DNA of 64,000 nucleotides, from the NCBI GenBank assembly GCA_001643675.2, contig LSRY02000011.1, forward strand, positions 1,302,001-1,366,000. Direction: 5' to 3'. Below the pieces are notes generated by a model, which worked only from the letters and a program-made list of their open reading frames with translations, was not told the origin of the DNA and did no database searches. Shown here piece after piece: positions 45,811 to 54,808 of this stretch; position 1 is the first letter of the stretch; each line of letters begins with the position of its first letter. Origin of the DNA: Monocercomonoides exilis (lineage: Eukaryota > Preaxostyla > Oxymonadida > Polymastigidae). The position numbers were made by a program, and so were the translations under genes.

Positions 45811-46834
45811 AGAAATAAGATCGAAGATCAGAACCAATATTACGAAGGTTTTTTTAAATACTAATTGATTGAGAAAAACATTTATAATATGAACGGTTGT
45901 GGTATTTTTCGTCAAACTACGATTATTGTGACAACAATGAGTTACTCCTTTTCCGTGCATAATTTCTGATTATTAAAAGGAAATTATTCATATCCAATGG
46001 ATGAAAAATAATATTCGGAAATTGTTCGAATATAATTTATATGTTGATATTGAAATTTGGAAAATAAAGAAGTTCATTTCAAATAATAATTGTATTTGAA
46101 AGAAGAGACACAAATTCTCATGTTTTTATTTGCAGGTTGAATAAACAAAAAATAGTAATTGCATTCAAAATAATGATCATGTGTTTATTGTTTTATCTTT
46201 TTCATAGGGATCTGTGACTTTTGAAGATATAACACATTTTTTTTTCTGTTGCATCGAAACGGTGTCTCAAACACAAGCGTTAAATTGTGTCAATGATATT
46301 TTTGTTTGTTTCAAATCTCTTCTGCAGATTTTGAATATTTTCTTTGACGGTACATATTTTTTATTTTATGTATATGAACAAAGTCTGGTTTAAGTACTGA
46401 TTCTCTCAAATAAATATTTTTTCAAAATTTGGCGAAATGCACAATCAAATCAAAAAATATTGCAATAATAAAAATTACTTTGACAAATAAATCTGGAGTT
46501 ATAGGGAAATTAATACATTTGAATTCTTGGTAATTAAAAGTTTCTGTTCCATCGAATTCACCTTACACTTGACCACAAAACAAGCCGTGAAGTGTTGCAT
46601 CCTTGAAGCAGATAACAATTAATCACAAAGTTTCCTACTCATAAATATTGTCATGCGTAAACAGTTCAATTTCCGTTGTTAAATGTTAAAGCTTATCGTT
46701 CAATATCGCTGTTAACGAATATCCAAATTCATTCAATAAAATATTGAAATAGAAAATTCTATCAAACGGTTCAATTTTTAGTGAACTTTTATTGATAGAT
46801 TCGTTTTGAAGCGAATTTCATAATGATGATAGCG
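45811..46834. other. Upstream region of the megasynthase gene
   Basis: About 1 kb between the megasynthase start and the RCHY1-like stop. AT-rich, no gene. It must hold the megasynthase promoter, but no specific site is recognised. Confidence 0.5.
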
Positions 46835-48212
46835 TTAATTACCGATGTTAGCATCTTCACCATCTTCGTCTTCTCCGTCTTCATCTTCGTTATCTTCATC
46901 TTCACTTTCATCTTCATCTTCAAATTCAATTTCAATTGCAGGTTCTAAATCGAATTCTTCATCTTGCTTATGTACAATTGACTCCTCTGAAACCATCAAT
47001 TTCCTGCAAATCGGGCAGTGGACAATGCCCGCGTTAAACATCTCGTTCACACATTTTAGATGCATGTAGTGCCCACACGGAGCGCGCCAGCTGGGATGCC
47101 GCGTGGAGAACAAATCTTTGAAGCACACTGGACAGTTCTTTTTCATTGCATCAGGAATGCATTTGTGCCCTGCGGCAGTCGCAGCAAATAGGCACACGTT
47201 GCAGCCATCACAGTGGATTACTTCTTCTCGAGTACCCACTCGACAAAACCCGCCTAATTTTATAAAAAAAATGTTGGAAACAAAATATATGCAAATTTGA
47301 AGAAATAAAAAAAAAATAAAATAAATAAAAAAATAAAAAAAAAAATAACTCATACATTTATCGCAATGAAAAATTTTCATTAACGGATTTCCGTTTAAAA
47401 ATTTACATTTATCACAAAAGTATGTCGCAAATTCAATTCCACAGTGAGCGCATTGCCTTTGGAAAGGACCTATTTTTTTACACTTGTAACACCAAACTTT
47501 ATTTATTTTATATCTATCTATTTCATGATCAGCAATTTTATCGTGGCAAATTCTGCAAGGGAAAAATCGTTGACATTCTTCACAGCATATTTTGCACTCT
47601 CTTAGGTAATGTTTGCATCCATGAAAAACTCCTCCATCTATTGAGTGCCATTCTGGTTCTGCAGATTCATCCGTAGATGAATCAGATTTATCATCAGTTT
47701 TATTGCTTGAATTGTCGTCATTTGTTGTCGCACCTTCGTTGGAAGCATTTTCAATTCTCTGATCAGCTTTTTGTTCTCCAATATCCGGCCGTTGAATAAG
47801 TGGATTAATCTGTTCTGCATGAACATCGTGTACTGTATTACATTCTTCAGTTTTACATGTTTCTGAATCCTGTTTTTCTGTAGGCTGTGTTGGAGAAGAT
47901 GCCTTTGATTCTGAACCAAGGACAGTTTTAACTTCTTGAATGGCATCATTTTGAGTGAGTAATATCTTTCTTTCTTCGTTTTTTGTTGGTGTTAATTTTG
48001 AAGTAATGCATCCCTTACTGTTATACCATGACACTGTTTTTAAAAAAAAAAGAATTGTTTTGTTAAAATAAATATTGTGTACAAAAAATAATTCTCAAAC
48101 AAGAAACGAATGAGGGAGAAAACTCCTCGTTTTCATTATAATCAAATGATATTGATGGCCTTGAGCTTAAAAATGAAGCAGGAATATCAGATAGATTATT
48201 TATTTGTGACAT
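46835..48212 (-). CDS. RCHY1/Pirh2-like CHY-zinc-finger RING E3 ubiquitin ligase
   Basis: Three exons in frame: 48212-48101, 48033-47356 and 47253-46835, giving 402 aa. After a Ser/Asp/Lys-rich leader of about 165 residues comes the CHY zinc finger (GCKHYLRECKICCEECQRFF, CRICHDKIADHEI, CYKCKKIGPFQRQCAHCG), then the CTCHY segment (FHCDKC joined across intron 2 to GFCRVGTREEVIHCDGCNVC), then the RING (CPVCFKDLFSTR, CGHYMHLKC, CPICRKLM). The C-terminus is a Glu/Asp tail. This order is that of RCHY1/Pirh2 and plant CHYR proteins, which ubiquitinate target proteins. The family core is about 260 aa; here the leader and tail add length. No membrane helix once the intron is removed. Confidence 0.92.
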
Positions 48213-49081
48213 AAATATTATTATAATGGGATTTGATCAATGACAAAGATAAATTATGTTTTTTTGTTAAATGTCATCTCTTTTTCAAAACCATTCTTTT
48301 TTGGGAAAATAAAGAATATACTGGAAACACACGATCATTGATCTCAATAATTAAAAATTGCGTTTAATTCGAATTTTTTTTTATGTCGAATGATTTTTTC
48401 GAATTATGCAAGTTCATATGTCAAAATTTTTTTGAAAAGTTCCATTTGCTTAATTTTCAAAAAACAAAAAAATTTCATATTTTTATCAAATTTTTGTTTC
48501 CACTCACCAAATTTTGCTGTCATTGATAAACATCTGCGTCACATGCCTTCTGACGTGAACATTTTTAGGAGTGACGTGACGTGAAAGAAAAAAATTTTTA
48601 TTCACTTATTTTTATTATATTTCTTTTGTCAGAAATTTAAATAATTAAAATTAATTGATATGTATTTATCTTTAATAAAATATAATTAATACGGTGAATA
48701 TATAGATTTTTATTATTAAAATGTTCATTTTCAATTTTCAAATGAACAATGGGTTGTGTCGTGATCATTTTTTTGTGGTATAAATACCACGGCATTCACG
48801 TCACTGCCTGTCACTGACGTAATTCTAGTCAATAAGGCATTTTTAACAATGTTTGTGTTTTTTCAGGTTGAAAATATCCTTTTATAAAATTTTTAACTTC
48901 TCGAAATCAGACAATTATTGTTTGAAAATAATTTTTTATTTTTTTCTGAATTTTTCTTTTATTTTTTTTATTCATTCAAATTATTAGAGCTTGTTTTTCA
49001 CAAATAGCTGTTACAAACTGACGAGATGCTTCTAAAGACATAAACAGTTGTTAGAGTTCGGAGCCTGAGCGTCAGGAGCGA
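48213..49081. other. Spacer with a cluster of TGACGT motifs
   Basis: About 870 bp upstream of the RCHY1-like gene. TGACGT occurs at 48551, 48572, 48577 and 48815, and as ACGTCA at 48798. The two clusters face each other roughly as inverted repeats 240 bp apart, so this may be either a bZIP-type (CRE/TGA) binding region or the ends of a small inverted-repeat element. No gene. Confidence 0.45.
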
Positions 49082-50070
49082 ATGGCTGTTCGGTGGAAGG
49101 TGGTGTTTTCATCTTCTATGGCGGGGATCAGGACAGAGCGGTTAGCATGCAAGGCGCTGGCATTTGCGGAGGAGCATCTGGACAACGAGGCGAAGAAGAC
49201 GTGACATGTGGAGGTGTCTGCTCTGATGTTTACGAATGGGAGCTGGATACAGGGTAAGCGTAAGAAGCTGATGTTGGTGGCTGAGGAGTGAATTATGATA
49301 GGGACAGAGCAGAGCAAGAGCAAGCCGGACGCGATTATGGGGTGAGAGTGCGTGTGGAGAGGAAGAATGATGGGGCAACAAGCGAGTCCTTTTTTCCTGT
49401 GCAGAGCTGTGAGATAGATCATCGATGGGAATAAACAGCTAGAGCTCGTATGGAAGGAGCTGCGATGCGCTGTTTTCACTTCCTAAAACCTGTGTGTGGA
49501 GAAAATTGAGGAGAGCAGATTGTGACACACCGTTTTGATCATTCAAGGAAGATCACCGAAAGTCAGGGAAACAGGAGGATCTGGCAGGAGGTGATTGAAA
49601 AGAGCGAAGCAGAAGAGGAGGAGGTGGAGCGGGTTGGAGGAAAAGGTGAAAAAGGGAAGGAAGGGGAGGAGAAAGAGGAAGGATGAAAGTATTATGAGAC
49701 ATCAGCGATTGTGCCGAAGGGAAAAGGGGAAGGGGCAGGCAGGAGGCAGAGTCTGCATGAAAGGTGTTGGTGGCCGAACATCCTGTTTATTGGGATGAGA
49801 TCGGCGGAGGTGGTGGTGCTGTTAGTGACCGTGGAGTGCTGTGTGTGGCAGCAGCATCTGGTGGAGTCTGGGAAGATGGTGCTGGGGTTGAACTGGGAGA
49901 TGCAGGAGGCGGCGTTTGAGTGGATGAAGCTGTACGGGGAAGAGGTGGCGGAGGTGTGGGATGAGGATGCGGAGGTGGGTGTGCTGCTTTTTGCGCTGGT
50001 GCAGGACAAGGTGGCAGCAGTGACAGAGTGGAAGATCAAAGCGGAGGAAGTGGAAGATGAAGAGGAATGA
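49082..50070 (+). pseudogene. GC-rich decayed gene, unidentified
   Basis: A GC-rich block in AT-rich surroundings. From ATG 49082 one frame continues to about 49494 through several stops (TGA after AEEHLDNEAKKT, after KKLMLVAEE and after KPDAIMG, then a TAG). Another frame then carries on with IVTHRFDHSRKITESQ, a Glu/Lys tract, and ECCVWQQHLVESGKM to EWKIKAEEVEDEEE and TGA at 50068-50070; it has one internal TGA. The texture is clearly that of a former protein. I recognise no domain. All internal stops could come from TGG (Trp) by a G-to-A change, though the original residues are unknown. The shift near 49500 is a frameshift or lost intron. Confidence 0.5.
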
Positions 50071-50623
50071 GAGGACGAAGCAGAATGAGGGCTGTGGAGA
50101 AATCTGCGGCTTCAGTGATTTTTTTTCAAACAAATTCATAATAAAGTGTTTTTAATTTATATTCATTGATAATAATTCTCTCATGTCAATAACACACAGA
50201 ATAACATATCTAAAGTTTTTTTTTTATTTTTATAAACAATTGATAAATTAAAATGTAAAATCGTCTTATGAGAATTGCAAAAAAACAATAAAAAAATCAT
50301 GATAATTATGTCAATTTTTGTAAAAACTTATTTAACATGAAAAATATATAATGTCATAATCTTTATAAAAATGAAAAATGCTAATAATGTGAAAATAAAA
50401 ACAAAACTTCAAAAGCATTAACAAGGAAAGTGAAGAATATTGATATTAATTTGCTTTGAATGATATGACTTCTGTCAAAGCGTAAAATAGTTTTTGAATA
50501 AAAAAGATTTAATTAAGGTTTGTTTATGAAAAATCAATATTTTCTAAACAATCAGATTTATTTTCAATATTTGGTAATTAATTATTGTCAATTAAAAATA
50601 AATATTAATAAGTTTGTTTTTAT

Positions 50624-50624
<1 letters not shown>
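50071..50624. other. Gene-free spacer
   Basis: AT-rich with nothing recognised; it leads into the long A tract. Confidence 0.5.

Positions 50625-50683
<59 letters not shown>
50625..50683 (+). repeat. 59-nt pure A tract
   Basis: Fifty-nine A in a row, far longer than any other homopolymer here, followed at once by the GC-rich string GTGCCGGGCACTGACTGACG. It may be the poly(A) tail of a retroposed sequence, a slippage-grown microsatellite, or an assembly artefact. Confidence 0.8.
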
Positions 50684-50685
<2 letters not shown>

Positions 50686-51090
50686 GCCGGGCACTGACTG
50701 ACGGGAGCCTGACTTTTTAAAGGTGACGCAGATGTTTAGTCATTGAAATAAATCCTTGTCAAAGTTATTTAATCCGTTTGGGTGTAATTTCGTGAGTGAA
50801 AACAGAAATTTGAAAGAAATATGAAATTTTTTATTTTTTGAAAATTTAACAAATGGAACTTTTCAAAAAAAATTTTGACATATTGGACTAAATGTGAATA
50901 TAACGTTTTGCATTGAAAAATAAAGGTGATGGTTCTCTGTTAATTAAATTTTTTTATTTAAAAATTAAAGAAAAATTTTGGAAAAATTGCCTTGAAATGA
51001 TGATCTTCTTCAATTGCCCTTTTTTGTTCTTATTCATTCTTTGGAGGTGCACTTTTGGGGAAAAAATTTAATTTATTTTTTGGAAGATAT
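50684..51090. other. Gene-free spacer
   Basis: Begins with about 30 GC-rich bases after the A tract, then AT-rich. No gene recognised. Confidence 0.5.
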
Positions 51091-51348
51091 AAGTCATTAT
51101 TTTTGAAATCACACCTTTTTTCGGGGTATTGATTTTTCAAAGATTGTTTGTCATTGGGAATAGATTTTGTGTTTGAATTGTTGAATTACCACAACTGCTA
51201 TCAAAACAAAAAATTTTCGTAGAAATAAAAAGAAACATTTTTTGGATAAGCCTTATCACTTTTCAGTGTTCATTTTGTTGACATTCAAAAAACTATTTCG
51301 AACCGAATATTTTGTCAGAATAAATATGATTTCAAAAAAATCTAGGAT
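51091..51348. repeat. MITE family A, copy 5
   Basis: About 258 bp, left end worn (AAGTCATTATTTTTGAAATC), right end GATTTCAAAAAAATC. The core CGGGGTATTGATTTTTC, AAGATTGTTTGTCATTGGG and CTTTTCAGTGTTCATTTTG matches copies 1 and 3. Confidence 0.78.
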
Positions 51349-51368
51349 ATTCACAAAAAATATCATTA

Positions 51369-51764
51369 CAGATATTGGATAAAATACGGGACATCGCACA
51401 AAATACAGGACAAGATCGTTTTCTCAATAACCACTCAAACAGAAAATCTGATAATACACCTCTAAAGATATCTTAACTAAACTAACTCATTTGGCATATC
51501 AGACTTTCATTTCGGTGCAAACTGAATATTAAAAAAATAGTTTTTGAAATCTCGGAGAGATTTGATTTTGTGTTTCTCCGAGATTTCAAAAACTATTTTT
51601 TTAATATTCAGTTTGCACCGAAATGAAAGTCTGATATGCCAAATGAGTTAGTTTAGTTAAGATATCTTTAGAGGTGTATTATCAGATTTTCTGTTTGAGT
51701 GGTTATTGAGAAAACGATCTTGTCCTGTATTTTGTGCGATGTCCTGTATTTTTCCCAATATCTG
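51369..51764. repeat. Foldback (palindromic) element, family C, well-preserved copy
   Basis: A 396-bp near-perfect palindrome: arms 51369-51557 and 51576-51764 (189 bp each) around an 18-nt loop. The ends are CAGATATTGG and CCAATATCTG, each flanked by TA, a Tc1/mariner-like target duplication. Transcribed RNA would form one long hairpin. No coding frame. Confidence 0.92.
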
Positions 51765-51775
51765 TATATGTATTT

Positions 51776-52233
51776 CAGTCAAAACCGGATCTAATCACGT
51801 CGAATATAATCACATTCGTTAAAAGTCACATTTTTTTTAAGCACCAACATTTTTATCCAAATTATCATTCATTTTTCATCGTATATAATCACAGGGATGA
51901 AAATATATAATCACATTTTGTTTAACAATGTGTTTGTTTTTCAATTAAAAATCTGTTTTTTTGATCGATAATCTCCATTTTTTGATTGTTCAAAATATTG
52001 TTATAATTAGTCTGAAAGATGCAAATATATAATAAAAATTGTTGTTTGTGTTGATAAAAGTGCATGAGTGAAGAATTTTCAAAAAATGCAAAAATTGACT
52101 ATTTATTAATTAATATATTTTTAATTTTTAAATTTATTTTTTCATGTGTAATGTGACATCGCTTCTAATCACAATCGGATATAGTCACAAAAAGTTGTGC
52201 AAAAACAGATGTGATTATATCCGATTTGGACTG
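51776..52233. repeat. MITE family D
   Basis: About 458 bp bounded by CAGTCAAAACCGGATCTAAT on the left and ATATCCGATTTGGACTG on the right (inverted, imperfect). Internal repeats of AATCACA and CGGATATA-type blocks occur near both ends. The CAGTC start is like Tc1/mariner termini. A second fragment of the same end lies near 52710-52735. Confidence 0.7.
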
Positions 52234-52249
52234 CATTTTGAAAAAATCT

Positions 52250-52517
52250 GGGTCAAAATATTTTGCTTCAAGCATTTTCATTGAAAAATTAAACACTTTT
52301 CATCGACTTTTTGAAAACAAAAACCACAATAAAAATGGGTTCATTTTTTGACATTTGTGATATATTACAAAACTTTCTGTTTTGATTTCAATGATGTTTG
52401 TTTTCAGATATGAAAATCAATTTTATTTTGGTATTTTTATAAGTTAAAAAATGTTATAAGTGAAACAATTTTTTAATGTGTTGTGCATAAAAAGCTTGAA
52501 AGTATATATTTTTCCCC
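52250..52517. repeat. MITE family B, copy 2
   Basis: About 268 bp, starting GGGTCAAAATATTTTGCTTC and ending CTTGAAAGTATATATTTTTC; aligns with 25622-25892 through shared blocks such as ATTTTTTGACATT and TTTCAGATATGAAAATCAA. Confidence 0.7.
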
Positions 52518-53514
52518 AATTTTCAAAATTTTTCTATTTTATTGAGATGCTTTGCTTGACTTAATATGAAATATTTGCCAGAAAAATTCGGAACAAATAT
52601 TAATACTCTTTTTTATTGCATAAAATTAGCCCAATACAAAAAACTTTATGCTCGTTGAAATCGAACGTTATCATCATCGGATATAATTTTTAGACAAGTT
52701 TTAAAAATGCAGATGTGTTAATATCCGGATTTGATTGTGAACTTTTTTTTGAACCAACATTGTGCATGCTTTTTTCATTCGATTTATTTCTTTAGAGATC
52801 ACGGGTCAAACATTTTGGACTAACCTTTTTGAAATATTATTTTTAAAAAATTATTCGATTTCTTTTTTTAACAAAAATCTGATGAATTGATAAAATTAGA
52901 TAATAAAGATTTTTCCAAAATTTGTTCATTTTTACAAAATCTTTCACTTTGAATTTTGAAACGACGAAAAAAAAGAAAAAGAAAGACAGAAAGACAGAAA
53001 GACAGAAAGACAGAAAGACAGAAAGACAGAAAGACAGAAACACTTGTCGAAAGACTTCGAGAACGAAAATAATTGAAACGACTCATCGAAAATAAGAAAA
53101 TTTAATACATTAACACCCCTTCAATTAATATTTTATTTAAAGCAAGATTTCTCAATTTTTATCGAACATTTTTGATCAAAAGATCAACTTTTATTTGGAA
53201 AAAGAATCGATTAAATGATATTATTGTGTGATTTTTTCATTGAACCCTCTCATTATAATCGACAAATAATCAAAGAAAAATGATTAAAAAATATCGTGTT
53301 ATGAAAAATGAAACGTTAGCCAGATATGATTATTTTCAATGAGAATAAAAATAGTTTTCCAAAAACATTGCAAAAAGAATTTATTCTTTAAAATAATATT
53401 AATAATTATTAATAACTTTTTGTACAACTGAAAGAAAAATGTTCATCATATATGTTTGGAGTTGCTTCAAAAATTTCAATGTTATCTATTTATCTTTTGC
53501 AACAGCTTATTTAT
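52518..53514. other. Gene-free spacer
   Basis: AT-rich, containing a family D end fragment near 52710 and the 8-mer satellite at 52981-53040. No gene. Confidence 0.5.
52981..53040 (+). repeat. 8-nt tandem repeat (GAAAGACA)n
   Basis: Seven and a half perfect copies of GAAAGACA. Confidence 0.95.
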
Positions 53515-54502
53515 AGGGTCATATTTTTATTAGTACCCCGTTTTTTATTAGATCCTTAAAAAATTTTTTCTTATATTGCTTTATATAGAAGCTTATACAC
53601 AATGAGAATAATTTTAAAACTAATAATATATTATTATAAGGTTGTATACCAAATATTTTTGTATATTATTTCTTTAAAAAAAAGATCTGTATTTTTTTAA
53701 GTTTTATTTTTTGATCAATGTTTTGCTCGTGTTTCCACGAGTTTTTGAAACCAAGCATTTTCCTTGTTAGCAATATTTTTTAACTTTTCTTTTTAACATT
53801 TTTGGTTATTTTATAACTTGAGGAACTCTTTTTTTTGAACAGTTTTCACACCTCACCTTTTTTTCGTAAAACTGAAATTTAGAACGAACATGTTGTTTTT
53901 TATTTGAAATTATCATACGCGTAAAATAAATAAATAAGTGTATCAAATAATAAATGTGATGAAAAATTGAATTGAAAAGTAATTCTGTTGAAAAATGAAA
54001 AAGTTGATATTTTGTTTTTCTCGTTTTATTTTTCATACACATATAAATTTCAAAGAAAGCTTAAATATATAATATCACATAAAATAAAGCATCATTGAAA
54101 AACAAGCAATCTTGTTAATAACAATTTTCTTTGTTGAAATTTCAGTTTTACGAAAAAAAGGTGAGGTGTGAAAACTGTTCAAAAAAAAGAGTTCCTCAAG
54201 TTATAAAATAACCAAAAATGTTAAAAAGAAAAGTTAAAAAATATTGCTAACAAGGAAAATGCTTGGTTTCAAAAACTCGTGGAAACACGAGCAAAACATT
54301 GATCAAAAAATAAAACTTAAAAAAATACAGATCTTTTTTTTAAAGAAATAATATACAAAAATATTTGGTATACAACCTTATAATAATATATTATTAGTTT
54401 TAAAATTATTCTCATTGTGTATAAGCTTCTATATAAAGCAATATAAGAAAAAATTTTTTAAGGATCTAATAAAAAACGGGGTACTAATAAAAATATGACC
54501 CT
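53515..54502. mobile_element. Element with 366-bp near-perfect terminal inverted repeats
   Basis: Arms 53515-53880 and 54137-54502 are inverted copies that look identical by eye over 366 bp, around a 256-bp AT-rich middle without a gene. Outer ends are AGGGTCATATTTTT and AAAAATATGACCCT. No clear target duplication is seen at the borders. Near-identity means a young insertion or arm homogenisation. The AGGGTC end resembles Tc1/mariner termini, while the long arms also recall Polinton-like ends; the class stays open. Confidence 0.88.
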
Positions 54503-54808
54503 GCATAATAGAATTGATTCTATCATTTGAAGGATAATTTTATTGTATTCTCAAAAATTAACAGTCAAACATACATATACATATACATTATCATAAAGAA
54601 AAAAAAAAAAGAAAGAAAGAAAAAGAAAGCGTAAAAGTAGAAAAAATCATTTGTAAATTGAATATCCATTCAATACACAAAAAATCAGTTTGTAATTCGA
54701 GCAACATTCCAAAAATTTGTGCAAAATTAATTTCAACAAAAACATTTTTTGTAACCTAAAAATTTTCATTTCACAAATCAAAATGAATGCATCTGGTGCT
54801 ATTATCAT
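54503..54808. other. Spacer at the 3' end of the nucleoside transporter gene
   Basis: AT-rich with a short A/G-rich run near 54598-54630. Nothing else recognised. Confidence 0.5.

Noticed and set aside
47254..47355. A Phe/Ile-rich membrane helix in the RCHY1-like protein
   Set aside because: It is an in-frame intron with donor GTATGA and acceptor TTAG. Splicing joins HCDKC to GFCRVG as in the CHY family.
20240..50070. Reassigned genetic code with UGA as tryptophan
   Set aside because: Several in-frame TGA codons would fit Trp in the relics, but TGA ends intact genes here (poly-serine, TFIIS-domain, laforin-like, calcineurin), and domain-bearing genes have no internal TGA.
53806..54042. A 78-codon minus-strand frame inside the long-TIR element
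   Set aside because: It crosses the arm-spacer border, is AT-composition driven and has no recognisable motif.
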